A stretch of 64,000 bases of DNA from Corydoras sp. C115. Its lineage: Eukaryota; Chordata; Actinopteri; Siluriformes; Callichthyidae. Location of the stretch: contig JAFMOC010000230.1 of assembly GCA_019802505.1 (NCBI GenBank), forward strand, positions 407,040 to 471,039. The letters run 5' to 3'. Made by a program: the position numbers and the translations under genes. Positions 23,201 through 35,283 of this stretch are shown here, one piece after another; the first letter of the stretch is position 1; each line of letters starts with the position of its first letter. Under the pieces are notes generated by a model. That model had not been told where the DNA came from. It worked only from the letters and a program-made list of their open reading frames with translations, and made no database searches.

Positions 23201-24595
23201 TAAAGAGCCGCCACACCCCGCATCAGGTGCGGCCTCACGACACAGCTGCACTTCCACATTCAACCACTAGAGTTCACTGTGGGATCCTTCAGAGCTGTTT
23301 TGATAATCTGCACTATTACATTTACATTTACATTTAGTCATTTAGCCGACGCTTTTATCCAAAGCGACTTACAAATGAGAACACCACAAGTCAGAAGCCA
23401 TGGAGAAAAACAACTATACTGTAAATTCATCAAACCTGATTGTTATTCGATGCTGTGGCCCCTCCCCTTTTTTTTTTTTTTTTTTTTCTTTTTTTTTATT
23501 TTTCTACAACAGGTATTTGTTAAAGAGATGCGTCTTCAGTAGTTTCTTAAACCCGTTTAGTGATTCTGCCTTACGGACAGAGTTGGGAAGATCGTTCCAC
23601 CGTTTTGCAGTGGTGAACGCCACGGAGTGAGAATCAGCTCCTCGGTGAGGTGGAACCCCCAGGCGCGATCACCGGAGCGAAGTGAACGATTAGGATGTGT
23701 TTTCAGTGTAGACCAGTATTCTGTGTTTTACTCTGAGGAGCTGGAGGAGTGTCTATTATGAGTTTGTTTTCATTTCAAAGTGAAACAGAGTTTAATCTTT
23801 AAAATCAGAGTTTTAACACCGTGGATCTGCTCTGAGTCTCTACTGCGCTGCCCCCTACTGTTATACATCACACATCACAGCGGTAGGGCCAGATGAAGAA
23901 GTACAGCAGGTTCCCTTCGGCACTATTTGATTGTTTGTTGTGTTTTTTTTTTTTTATGGTTTTACAGATAAAAATGATTTAAACAGAAGAGTGTGTGTCC
24001 ACTGCAACACCACCTTCCCCAGTGGAGTCAGTCTGTCCAATCACCTGCGAGCGTACGCCCGGAGGAAACGAAATGCACTTCTAGAAGGAACAAGTAGGTT
24101 ACCCCCCCCCCCCACCGGGTGTGTATGGTGGTGTACAGTGGACTGAATGAAGGCTCCTGAATTGATCAGTTCACTTTGCTCTTTCAGCGTTTGACTGTAA
24201 AAAGAAGCAGCGCTCCAGATCCTGGTCCAAAAAGAAACATCTGTTATTACAGACGCCCGAGGAGATCTATCGCCTCACCTGCAGGTACCATCACACATCG
24301 ATAATTAATTCATCAATCAATCAATCAATCAATCAGTCAATCAATCAATCAGACTGATTAGATTTAATGTTCAGTCATTCAGGAACATAATGTGACCCTA
24401 CCTCCTGTGTGTGTGTGTGTGTGCAGGTTCTGTGATCTGGTGTTCCAGGGCCCTTTGTCGGTGCAGGAGGACTGGGTGAAACATCTGCAGAGACACATCA
24501 TGAACACAGCCGTCCCTCACACCGGTGCCGCCATGGTGGAGGTCACCACCGTTCCTACAGACCCTGACACACACACACCTCAAACGTCTGTATGA
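20255..24595 (+). CDS. znf644: ZNF644, C2H2 zinc-finger protein (5 coding exons)
   Basis: A nuclear zinc-finger protein; in mammals it works with WIZ and recruits the G9a/GLP H3K9 methyltransferases. Exons: 20255-22442, 22682-23226, 23968-24093, 24188-24284, 24427-24595. I start at MFTLKEDFREED because the upstream ATG at 20219 lies before the acceptor CTTTCCCCCTCAG. Fingers by residue: about 299-321 (FVCRECGRTF, the family signature), 349-370, 378-401 and 668-689 (CPYCPALFESGIGLSNHVRG). Exon 2 has CPLCREWFFTKTGLSNHVRG, exon 3 a degenerate finger, exon 5 CRFCDLVFQGPLSVQEDW and a GAAMVEVT tail like the human C-terminus. The total is about 1041 residues, against 1327 in human. The join of exons 1 and 2 is out of phase by one base with the obvious splice sites. 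Transcription converges with LRRC8D. Confidence 0.94.
22489..22596. repeat. ~21-bp minisatellite in ZNF644 intron
   Basis: About five copies of a unit containing GACCCCCCGGGATGGGAATC. It lacks stop codons in the frame continuing from exon 1. Confidence 0.92.
23308..23708 (-). mobile_element. L2-like LINE 3' fragment in ZNF644 intron
   Basis: Same 3' region as the element at 8375-9125: tail motif TTTATCCAAAGCGACTTACA, a long T-run, then the end of the reverse-transcriptase frame. 5' truncated near 23708. Confidence 0.85.
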
Positions 24596-25368
24596 GGAGA
24601 ACATGCAAAATCTAGCAAAAGTTTGTTTGTTTGTTTGTTTTTTTACCTCGGCGCGAGTTTGTAGATGTTACAGAAGATGAACTGGGTCTTAGCATCAGTA
24701 CACGAGGACTTTAACCTGAAACACTTCAGATTTTATAAACTCCCTCATCATCATCATCATCTTCATCATCATTATTCTGTATTTTATAGATCACTCTCAG
24801 TGGCACTGCCATTTAAACTGCAGTGGAGACCAAGACACCAAAACACAACCGTTACCTCAGGCTCTTCATGTGGGCGGGGTTTATTTAATCCACGTGCTCT
24901 AACTCTGTAGAACTGTTCTAACAGTCGGTCCAGGATAACTGCCCCTCCCCGTTTAACCTTTCACCCCATCAACACGTATGGTGCAAATGTATACAAACTA
25001 TATACTAGATCTATTTGCTTAAGCATTTTAATTGATTTATGAAAGTGTTAGGGTGTGTGTGTGTGTGTGTGTGTTCTAACTGGGCATGTGCCAAACGGTC
25101 ATGTGACGGAGGTTCTCTGACGTTTACATTAACGTTACTGTAAGGTTCAGTATGTATTATATATATATCACTCTGTAAAGTGGAAGTGACGATTGGCACG
25201 TGCCCTGTGGTGTCAGCTCCTCCTCCTCCTCCTCCTCCTCCTCACCTGGTCTCCGTGTTTTAAAGAAGAGCGAGGTGTGAACTCCATCACCGTTCCTTTA
25301 CTCTTGGTTTTCGGACATTTTAAAAAATAACTTATGTTCAAATGTAAATGTCAGAAAATGTGGTGCAA

Positions 25369-25374
25369 AATAAA
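25369..25374 (+). promoter_or_regulatory. ZNF644 polyadenylation signal
   Basis: AATAAA about 770 bp after the stop codon, followed by a T-rich stretch. Confidence 0.6.
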
Positions 25375-25430
25375 CGTTTTTTTTTAATGTCTGCTGAAAC
25401 GTTGATTTGAATTCCTCTGAATTCTTTAGA

Positions 25431-25775
25431 TGGGCGGCACGGGGGGCTTAGTGGTTAGCACGTTCGCCTCCCAGCGCTAGGGATTCCCGGTTCGAATCCC
25501 CATCTGGGTGGAGTTTCCATGTTCTCCCCGTGTCCGCGTGGGTTTCCTCCGGGTTCTCCGGTTTCCTCCCACATTCCAAAAACATGGATCAAGTCAATTG
25601 AGTTCTCCAAATTGTCCCATATAGAGTGTGTCTGTGTGAGTGAGTGTGTACCCAGCGATGGATTGGCGCCCTGTCCTGGGTCTATCTGCCCGGCGCCCAA
25701 GACGTTCTCCCCTGGATGGGCATGGGGAACCCCACCGCGACCCTAATAGAGGATAAAGCGGGGGATAATAATAAA
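25431..25775 (+). mobile_element. full-length SINE
   Basis: 13-bp target duplication TGAATTCTTTAGA (25418-25430 and 25776-25788), just beyond the ZNF644 polyadenylation signal. Confidence 0.95.
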
Positions 25776-26012
25776 TGAATTCTTTAGACGTGTGCAGACT
25801 GTATGACGTTGGAGGGGGGGGGGGAGTGGGACCAGATTTCCTGTGGTGTAAAGTTCAGCTTCCTGTTCTGCTCCTGTTTGATTTGCAGGTCGCTTCCTGT
25901 GGTGTTCCTGCAGAAGGGGGAGCGTGTTCTGATCTCAGAACAGTGGACATTCTGAAGCTGCACCTCTGATGGGTTCTGCAGCGCGTCACTTTAAACACTC
26001 CGATTTATGACA

Positions 26013-26440
26013 ATAGTTTGGGGAAGGTCTCTCCATTCTCATGCGAACTGATCAGAACCTCAGAAACCTTTCCTTCATTCATTATCTCCCGCTTTATCCT
26101 CTATTAGGGTCGCGGTGGGGTTCTCCATGCCCATCCAGGGGAGAACGTCTCGGGCGCTGGGCAGATAGACCCAGGACAGGGCGCCAATCCATCGCTGGGC
26201 CCTCAGAAACCTGAGAAACATAAAACACTGCGGACGGAGAAACTCACTGGACACACTCACAATCTCAGTTCTGATTCAGGTCTCTGTGTGGGTCACTTAA
26301 GTCCTTCCACACCAAACTCCCCCAACCCTGTCTTTATGGACCTGCATGGGGCACTAAGGCTCAGTCATGCTGCAAGAGAAAGAGGCCTTCCCCAAACTAT
26401 TTACACACAGTTGGAAAACTTTAAAGGTTCTTGATTCACT
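26013..26440. repeat. inverted-repeat-bounded unclassified repeat
   Basis: AATAGTTTGGGGAAGG near 26013 recurs in inverted form near 26384 (CCTTCCCCAAACTATT). The CCTTCCCCAAACTGTT-type motif also occurs near 29958 and, inverted, near 32344. It looks like a dispersed fish repeat whose family I cannot assign. A SINE has inserted into it. Confidence 0.4.
26070..26200 (-). mobile_element. 5'-truncated SINE
   Basis: Target duplication CCTCAGAAACCT (26058-26069 and 26201-26212). Confidence 0.94.
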
Positions 26441-26842
26441 CAGAAACTCCTGAACAGATCGTCTAACGAGTGAGATTTATGATGTAACAGAAACTCTGAA
26501 GGTCCTGCTGACCTCAGATCAGTGAATGAAGTGTGTCTGCAATAACCAGACCCCCCCCCACCCCCACCCCCCTCCACACACTCACTTCACACTGATTTAT
26601 TTACAACGTGGTCAATGTTCAACCTGCAGCAGGGGGCATCTCTGCACTCCTTAATGTGAGTGTGTATGTGTGTGTGTGTGGGGAAGGGGGGTGGCAGCGG
26701 TGCGGTTCAGGAAAACGCTCATCAGACCTTCACCCAGAACACTCCTGAGGAAGCTCCGGCCTCCGGCAGGTTGATGAGGTTCTGAGGTCCATGGTGTCCA
26801 CCGGAGACGTGTCTCCACATGACGTGCTTTATAAACAAACTT

Positions 26843-26848
26843 TTTATT
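26843..26848 (-). promoter_or_regulatory. LRRC8D polyadenylation signal (candidate)
   Basis: AATAAA on the minus strand about 520 bp after the frame-corrected stop codon. Confidence 0.5.
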
Positions 26849-27368
26849 TAAAATCAAATAATTTTCAGTTTGTTTTTTTGTCTGTGATATTTTTATAGTT
26901 TAAAACAAAAATATTGGGACACCGATGTTTCTAGAGGAGCTTTAAGCCTATCCCACCCCACTGTGAGGGAGAGCTGCGGATCCAGTGAGCAGTGTTAATA
27001 GTGATCCATTCATTACCTCCACTTCAGAGAAATGTTTTCACAGTCAGCCCCATGGAGACATGATGTCATCAGCCTGAGGAGGAGACACCCTCAAACTTTA
27101 ACGTCTCTGCACTTTGAACCTGTGTGAGGACCTGGTCCTGGGTCAGTGCTTCAACTCAGTGTTTCTTCCTGCCTGAATACTTATTAACGCACTTATAAAG
27201 CAGTGTGTCACTGGAGTCACCAACACTCCACTGGCGAGGTCATTCGATGTTCTACCATCAGGAGAACCAGAGCAGCTCGCAGGTGAGCAGTACAGACCAC
27301 GATCCCGCTAACAGAAGTGCAGTGGGTTCTGTATGAAGTACCGTCTCAGGGTTCAAATCCAGACGATC

Positions 27369-29856
27369 CTATGAGCTGGTAAAATGTGCAGTGCTGTCCT
27401 TACTCATAAGTTCTTTCACCTCAAGTGGTAGAGCGTCAAACAGGTGATCCTCCACAACAAAGGAGCTCTTACTAAGTTGCCTGCAGTTAGCCAGCTGGTA
27501 CGGGAGCTGGTCTAAGCAGTTTCCCCTTTAGCTCCAGCTGGATGAGCTCCGTCAGCTGTCCAATCGACTCTGGAACGACGGTGATGCTGTTGTTGCCAAC
27601 ACAGAGGACTTTTAGCCTGGTGCACCTGAACAGCTGTTTGGGAAGAAACTCCAGTTTATTTCCAGCGATGCTAAAATACTGCAGGTTCTGAAGGAGTCCC
27701 ACCTCCACTGGTAATGAGATGATGGAGTTGGAGCTGAGATCCAGGTGCCTGAGTTTGGGAAGACAGAACAGGGCAGCTGGCAAAGTTTCCAATTTGTTGT
27801 GAGAGAAATTCAGCGACTCGAGGTTCTTCACCTGGTTAATGTTGGGTGGAATTGCAACGATCTTGTTGTGCCACAATTTAAGACACGCAAGTCTCTTCAG
27901 ATGCTGAAAGCTGATGACCTCTTCGATGGTACGAATGCTGTTTGATTTCAGATCCAGATCTTGCAAGTTGGTCAGGCTGAAAATGGCATGAGGGATCCTC
28001 TCCAGATCACAGTTATGGAGCTCCAGCTCCCGCAGGCTCGCAATCTTCTTCAGACTGTTCAGTACCACCAACCTGGTGCCTTCATTCTGCACAACCAGTT
28101 TAATGAGATGAGGAGAAAGATCTGAGAGGTTTGTGGGAATTTTATTGAGGTTGCACTTCAGATACAGCATCTTTAGGTGTCTCAGGTCTTTGAGGGATTC
28201 CAGACCGATCATTTTGTTATGTTCCGAGTTTAAGTTCCCAAACAGGTACAGCTCCCGGAGGCTTCTCAGCAGATAAACCCATGGAGGAATCTCAGCGATG
28301 TCTGTAAACTTGACGTGAAGACAGCGCAGGTGATCTCGGAGGAAGTGGAAGCCTGTTTGTTCCACCTTGGCAGGACAATGATACAAGTGGAGCTCCTGCA
28401 AGTTGACCATTTGAGAAACCTTGGCAGAAATTCGGACATCGGAAATAAGTTCTAGTTTAAGAACCTCCAGCTCAGTGAGGTCGAAAACGGCACCTGGAAG
28501 GCCCGACAACATGAACAGATGCAGTTCCTGCTTGTCTTGAGGGTTGCAGGTCACATGTTGCCGAAGCTTCTCCAGCGACCACTCGTGATTGAGGCTGATT
28601 TCTCTGAGCTTGTTTTCGCTGACCTCAGACAGAAAGACGCCAAAGCGCTTCGAGTGTAACTGGTCATACTGATCGACCATGTGCAGGAGGAAAGCAAAGT
28701 CATTCTTGACATCAGGGATGTCGCTGAAGCTGCTCTCCTCGCGGACTTTCTCAAATGAGTACTCCTTCAGCGGACGCCGGAAAAGCCAAAAGAGAGCATA
28801 GAGGCAAACGAGGCCATAAACTCCAATTATAGTCATGAACGTGAAGAGGAGCTTCCCCATCATGTAGGCCATATTGTGGGTGCAAAAGAATCGGTCGTAC
28901 CCGGTCAGATGCTTTATGTTCAGTTCACATCTGTGCTGAAACTTGATGGCCGCTGCAAATGTGGATGTGTAAGCCAGAATGATGATCAGCTTCAGCGCTT
29001 TGATAATGGTTTGAGTAACGTAGAGCTTATAGATGAAGTCACTGTCTTCAACATGAGCCCGGAAAGTCCTGACCTTCTCAAAAAGAGCCTTGGCCTGCTC
29101 TCCATCTTTCTTGTCCAAAATGGTCATGCTTGGGGCCTCAGATATTAGCTTCTCAGCTGAGAATCTCACACTGTTGCTGCCTAATATCGGTGTAGATGAT
29201 ATAGAGCTATACTCCTGGCCTTCCAATGATATCTGCTTAGGGTTGGTCTGGCCCACTGTGAGCCTCTGCTTGTTTTCCTCAGAATCCTCACACGCCGTTT
29301 CAGATAGCGCCTTCGTGGTCCAAGGGGATTCAAAACAGCGGCCGAGGATGGACACGAAGTGCTCGATCTTCGAGCTGGTCTTCGGGTATTTGAACCAGAA
29401 ATTGCTGCTGACCATCAACACGATGCTGTGTATCAGGACGAGGTACGGGAAGTACTTGGAGTACCAAGGCAGGCTGACATGGTAACACATCTGGTTAATG
29501 AAAACGTACTGCTGGAAGTCTAAATTAGTTTGACGACCTTTAGGTTCAGGTTTGGGCTTCACACTGATGGATGATAGGGGTGCGGTGGGAAGGTCTTGAG
29601 TAGCCGCCGCTACGGTTCCCACTGATGATGTTGATGTCTCCCCGGAGGGGGTGTGAGAGGTCGGCCTCCCATCCCAGTCCTCTAGAACGGGAAGGCAGGC
29701 CACGTGGTCCTTGGTCAACTGCATCGTTCCACCAAAGATGGCTAGCATTAACATGACAAGGCCGAGGTAGTCCATGAACACGTCCCACCACGGTTTCAGG
29801 ATCCGGTAAGTCGGCTGGATGTCGTTCAGCGAAGCTACTTCTGTGAGTGTGAACAT
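27369..29856 (-). CDS. lrrc8d: LRRC8D, volume-regulated anion channel subunit, with C-terminal frameshift
   Basis: LRRC8 proteins form hexameric VRAC channels in the plasma membrane; the D subunit favours passage of organic osmolytes and drugs. One coding exon starts at 29856 (MFTLTEVASLNDIQPTYRIL), directly after an acceptor (TTAGCAG). Predicted membrane segments lie near residues 25-47, 138-157, 275-295 and 330-352. Leucine-rich repeats run from about 400 to the end. The family signature KALSETACEDSEENKQR and the long extracellular insert favour D over B or C. The uninterrupted frame stops at 27487 (789 codons). One extra base in the run at 27520-27526 explains this. Removing it continues the frame through VVEDHLFDALPLEVKE to a stop at 27369, giving about 828 residues (human 858). 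This could be a sequencing error, a real allele, or gene decay. Confidence 0.95.
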
Positions 29857-29939
29857 CTGCTAACACAACAGAACCACAAACATATAGAGCGGTTACAAAG
29901 AGAACTCATGACCTTACTTTGTGCACTAGGACACAGTTG

Positions 29940-30020
29940 TGTTGGAACAGGAAAGGGCCTTCCCCAAACTGTTTCCACAAAGTTGGATTACACAGCTTGC
30001 CTGACATCCATACCTAAATG
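29940..30020. repeat. dispersed repeat fragment (CCTTCCCCAAACTGTT type)
   Basis: Same motif as near 26384, in the LRRC8D 5' intron. Family not assigned. Confidence 0.35.
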
Positions 30021-33000
30021 TTTGACTTGCTCCAGCTGTGCTGATGGGACTGGATGACACACCTGGGTTCTGTGGTTATGAGGTCAGTCACCTGAAAACC
30101 CTTAGGTTCTGCGGTGTGTTCCGTCCACGCCCTTCACAACGTTCCCTTCTGGAACTTTTTAACTTCCTGAATCTATTTATGATTTAATAAAACTCAATTC
30201 TCTTTGATGAGGCACCGCCCAGCCTTACTTACTGAGTCTACACCTTTGGTAGGTTCTCCTTTTTATAATGCTCCTGACCTCACCTGTTAGCAGTTATTAT
30301 GATAGTGAGGGAACCTTTCCAAAACAGGAGGTACCGGAACCTTTTCAGTGCTGTTTCGTCTCTGGAGCAGGTTCTGGATGTGTTTCATACAAAACGTCTG
30401 TTTATCTAAAGATTCAGTTTCAATTCAATAATTCAACATTTAATCTTAAGCATTTAAATATTTTCCTCTAGAGGAAATGTAAAGCTGAGGTGCGACGAGC
30501 GACGCGGAGCTTTTTAAAGAACCCTGAGCCGCTGTTTTGAAGGAACATGTTCTGAATGAAGGTCAGAACCTTGAAAAACTCTCAGGGTTCAGAATATTTA
30601 TACTTAAAGAGGAAAGCCTTAAGGAGTCGAGCCGAGCCTGTCGATTAAATTAAAACCACAATTAAGAGTCTTGTTTTTTGCAGAAAAAGTAAATATTTGG
30701 GAGGTTAACCAGATCAACGCTGTAAATGTGAGAATCTTCAAACAAGCATGAAAATAAAACATGTAGATCTTTTGTGTAAATGTATTATATTTTTAGAGAA
30801 TGTTAGAGAACGTGTGAAGTAGCCGTGTTCATGATTAACGTGCCCGCGAGCTTTAATGCTCAACATTTTGAAGGAACATGAGCTCATTATCTGAAAGTCA
30901 GCGCGGCGGCGCAGCGGCACATGTTCCTGTCATTCTGATCGTCTGCTTTCAAAGATAAACTCATCACGGAGCCTCCTCTAAGCAACTTAAAGCCTGCTTT
31001 ACTCTATAATAATTAATAAAATTATTCATAAAAAAAACACGGTTTTAAAGACACTGTTTAGAATCGTTACAGAAACACAGGGGGCGCTGTTTCAACACGG
31101 CTGTCTGAGTAGCAGGTTAAAATTACCTCTATGTTGTATTTTTTATTTCTGTAGATTCTTAATTTGTTGACGGAAAGAACTTAATTAAAAATAATTCCTG
31201 TTTCAGAGTTCAAACCTCGAGTGAAATTCTGCACAGATTCTGCACAGAGCGGCGGGTGGGGGGGGGGGGTTCCCCTAAAGAACAATCACAAACACTTTAA
31301 AAACTCCCTGCTTAATTTAAATTGAATTATCATTAATTATTATTATTAATGATTCTTTGTAAGTCGGGGTGAAGCTCAAGGCTCACCGGTTTAACGTCAC
31401 TGTCAGATCGTTTTCTGATCGGATTGATTCTGATCTCATTGATTCTGATCTGATGTTCTGTATCAGATGTTCTCTATAAGACAGTTACACTTTACTCTGT
31501 TACACCACACAGGAAGTTCATGCAATCCAGAGGAAATACTTTCACACCACCTCACTGTACTGACTTTTACATAAAACACACTACTTTAGTTAAAGAAAGA
31601 CTATTCAACCTTAATTGTGTGGTTGTGTAGTCGTGTAGTTGTGTGGCTGTGTGTGTATCACGGATCAGGTTTACAGGCTGAAGAAGTATTTAACAGAAAC
31701 ATCATAATAATCATAAATCTGATGTGTTAAATCTGAACATATCTTAAGTTTCAAACACTTTAAATGTAAAATCTTTAACAGAGTTTATTAAACAACACAA
31801 TCATGAACTCCAGATTACACACTGTGCACCGAAACACCACCGCGCTCATTATTACAACATGAAATACTGCAGTGGTCATCATTAAAGTATGAAACTGTTA
31901 GAATCAGTCGTGTTCTGTGGAAGTCAGAGACACGGCGGTGGAGCAACCGCTGCAGAATTGTGCAGCTGTTGTTTTAAACGCCGCGTCTTAAAGAATCTGT
32001 AAAGAAAATACAAAAGAGAAACTTACTGCAGCAGACGAGCTCCTGCACTGACATTACAGAATACACACACACACCGCTTCCTCTGAACTCTTACACACAC
32101 ACACACACACTGCACACTGCATGCGTCAACATCTATCAACGTCTGTGTGTGTGTGTGTGTGTGTGTGTGGTAAAAGATAAACAGAGTTCAACGTCCAAAG
32201 GCAGAGTGAGAGGAGGTGTGTGTGTGTAATCTGTAATCGTTCGTACATGAAGATGTTTCTTTGTGAAATTTAAATGAAAAACATTTAAAAAGAGTTTGAA
32301 GAGTTTCTAATACCTTCATTTATTAGTTTTATAAAAAAAACACTTTGGGGAAGGTCCTTTTCTATTCCATGATAAATTCTCTCTGATGCTGTATCACCAA
32401 CGGCATCATAACCACCACGTAAAACACCCTACAGCTGACACTCACTGAGCAGTCCAAACCCTAACAGCCACCTAACGACACCCTAGCAACCAGAGAGACT
32501 GCCTAGCAACAGCCTGTTATTGTCCAAAAAGCCGCCTGGAATGAGCTGCAACGCTGATCGTCTTAAATCTAGAACACAAACCTGTGCGGTCTGGGTGCTC
32601 CGTCGTGAGTTGGGTGCTGTGTCCAGGTAACAGGAACTCCCCTGAGTCCTCCTTTAAGGTTATGTTTCATCATGCTCGTCACTCTGTCTCTCCCACTGGG
32701 TTAATTAACGCAGAGTTCACCTTTTGCGAAATGTTTTGAGCTCATGGTTTCAGAATTTGCTTAATTGCTCAGACATTTTCAGAGAAACAAGTTTTTATTT
32801 TTTTGTTTGATTTAACGTTTTTGTAAAACGTCAGTCCGTGGTTCAGGAACCATTCACGGAGCAAAAATAATTCTGAAAGATCCTGAAGCTGAACAGAGGC
32901 AGAGGGTCAACAGCAGTGATCCAATAGGTCACAGGCTGGGATAGGCTGAATGGGTGCCATATAGAATGAGAACAATTCAGAGCGTGGACCTGTACGTGTA

Positions 33001-33540
33001 TGATCCTCCTCATGTTTGATGTTCAGTATGTGAGGGTGTCTGTAGTGTGGATATACAGCTCAGTTCCTGAGGGCCGTAAGAGGGACCGTGGGGGTTATTT
33101 TGGTTCTTCTTATGTAAGAAAATATTAAAAGCATCTCAGATCAAATTACAAATGAATTTAGAATGAGAAGGCATTGACAGCAGCGTCTGCTCTACGGGAA
33201 CAGTGTGTTTCATTAACAGGATTCAGTCTGACAACAACCACAAAACTTCTACCTTCAGAACAACAGAGAACATCAGCAGGTTCCTCAGACCCTCAGGTGG
33301 AAGAGCTCGGAGGCTTATAGAATGAACGGACAGATTTTGTGTGATTATCCTTCTGTATACCGACAGACGTCACAAAAACCTAAAAGATCAGTTTATTTTT
33401 ATAGTTGCTTCTGTTATGGTGGGGGGGGGGTAGGAGGAGGCAAAATAGGGCTTTAGCGGAGTTTCTGGGAGTTGTAGTCCTCACACAAGGAGGTCGCCCT
33501 CGACCAGTACTCCACTGCCTTCCCCTGGACTCAGAATTTT
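30021..33540. other. LRRC8D 5' region, no coding gene seen
   Basis: AT-rich with short CA runs (around 32093 and 32145) and a T-rich stretch. A minus-strand donor GTAAGT at about 32026-32031, after a CTGCA, could end a noncoding LRRC8D leader exon. Nothing else recognisable. Confidence 0.4.
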
Positions 33541-33559
33541 GAAATATATATTCAGAACT

Positions 33560-33686
33560 ACCCAGCGATGGATTGGCGCCCTGTCCTGGGTCTACCTGCC
33601 CAGCGCCCGAGACGTTCTCCCCTGGATGGGCATGGGGAACCCCACCGCGACCCTAATAGAGGATAAAGCGGGAGATGAATGAATGA
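33560..33686 (+). mobile_element. 5'-truncated SINE
   Basis: Target duplication ATATTCAGAACT (33548-33559 and 33687-33698). Confidence 0.94.
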
Positions 33687-34154
33687 ATATTCAGAACTCT
33701 GAGACACTCTGAGAAATGGAATTCTGAGATACTTTCACCATTTTTATTTCTTAACGGTGGACATGGAGAATGGTCAGATGTTCTTAGGGCACGCACATAA
33801 ATAATACTCAACGCTAGAGGGCGTAATCGCGTGTTTCTCCTCTTCTCTGTTCAATCAGCAGGTCTCACAGAGCTTCTGGGCCTATCCCGTTTGGGGGTTT
33901 AGAACAAAGAGCGGGGCAGATCAACATTTAAGAACACATACACACAGAGTTACAAAGAAAGAGTTTAACGTCTCGATTTAACGACCAGCTTTTGGACTTC
34001 AGATGGAAACTCACGAGACACTGGGAGAACATACAAAACTCATTGAACTCAGTTCACTTCATTACTCTGGACGTGTAGGCTGTGAAGCTAAAAACCTCAG
34101 TCAGAAGGAAGCAGTAACGCTGCAGCTGCTTTTCCTAAATCAGCTTTACAGATG

Positions 34155-34483
34155 CGGCGGCACGGTGTCTTAGTGGTTTAGCATGTTCTCCTCTCAGCAC
34201 TAGGGATTCCCGGTTCGAATCCCCATCTGGGTGGAGTTTCCATGTTCTCCCAGTGTCTGCGTGGGTTTCCTCCGGGTTCCTCCCACAGTCCAAAAAACAT
34301 GGATCAAGTCAATTGAATGCTCAAAATTGCCCCATATAGAGTATGTCTGTGTGAGTGTGTGCCCAGCGATGGATTGGCGCCCTGTCCTGGGTCTATCTGC
34401 CCAGCGCCTGAGACATTCTCCCCTGGATGGGCATGGGGAACCTAATGGCGAGGATAAAGCGGGAGATAATGAATGAATGAATG
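34155..34483 (+). mobile_element. SINE just upstream of tRNA-Lys (locus F)
   Basis: Target duplication AGCTTTACAGATG (34142-34154 and 34484-34496). A small deletion affects the CCGCGACCC segment. Its downstream flank, 34484-34563, reappears inside the composite element at 50675-51260. Confidence 0.94.
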
Positions 34484-34624
34484 AGCTTTACAGATGATTT
34501 CATTTAAAGAACGACACTGTGCTGCAGTACTGAGCTGAGCTCCAGCAGAGGGCGCTGTGTAAGGGCTCAGTCCCCTGTAGATGGGACAGTGTTGTTGATG
34601 GCCCACCTCCAGCTCCGTCCTCGA

Positions 34625-34697
34625 GCCCGGATAGCTCAGTCGGTAGAGCATCAGACTTTTAATCTGAGGGTCCAGGGTTCAAGTCCCTGTTCGGGCG
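34625..34697 (+). tRNA. tRNA-Lys (anticodon TTT)
   Basis: 73 nt that fold as a standard cloverleaf: acceptor GCCCGGA/TTCGGGC, A box TAGCTCAGTCGG, anticodon arm TCAGA-CTTTTAA-TCTGA with TTT at 34658-34660, B box GGTTCAAGTCC. No intron and no encoded CCA. It lies between LRRC8D and GTF2B. Confidence 0.96.
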
Positions 34698-34704
34698 CTC
34701 AGAC

Positions 34705-34708
34705 TTTT
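34705..34708 (+). terminator. Pol III terminator of tRNA-Lys
   Basis: First T4 run, 8 nt after the tRNA 3' end. Confidence 0.7.
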
Positions 34709-34873
34709 GTGATGTTTTAGCAGATAACGCACAGAGAATGGATGTTAATAATACGGCATTTAATAAACAACCGTGTTAACATTAAAAACTAAAAGATCAA
34801 ACATGATTCCGAATGATTGGTTTATTTATTGGAAACAATAGAAATATGGTTTTCATGTTTTTTTTTATCTTTA

Positions 34874-34906
34874 AAGACGCGGCGTAACTTTATTAAATAT
34901 AATTAT
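34874..34906. repeat. 33-bp direct repeat, outer copy (SINE locus B)
   Basis: Matches 35251-35283 with four mismatches, two of them in CpG context. It abuts the 3' end of the SINE at 34907. Confidence 0.9.
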
Positions 34907-35250
34907 TCATTCATTATCTCCCGCTTTATCCTCTATTAGGGTCGCGGTGGGGTTCCCCATGCCCATCCAGGGGAGAACGTCTCAGGCGCTGGGCAGATAC
35001 ACCCAGGACAGGGCGCCAATCCATCGCTGGGCACACACTCACTCACACAGACACACTCTATATGGGGCGATTTTGAGAATTCAATTGACTTCATCCATGT
35101 TTTTGGACTGTGGGAGGAAACCGGAGAACCTGGAGGAAACCCACACAGACACAGGGAGAACATGCAAACTCCACCCAGATGGGGATTTGAACCGGGAATC
35201 CCTAGCGCTGAGAGGAGAACGTGCTAAACCACTAAGCCACCGTGCCGCCC
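34907..35250 (-). mobile_element. SINE, 3' unit of tandem locus B
   Basis: Full length. Bounded by the 33-bp repeats at 34874-34906 and 35251-35283. Confidence 0.94.
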
Positions 35251-35283
35251 AAGATGGGGTGTAACTTTATTAAATATAATTAT
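35251..35283. repeat. 33-bp direct repeat, inner copy = linker of locus B
   Basis: Lies between two SINEs and is the closest match to the dimer A linker at 17061-17093. Confidence 0.9.

Noticed and set aside
28551..29485. Open frames antisense and in other frames across LRRC8D
   Set aside because: Shadows of the conserved LRRC8D coding exon.
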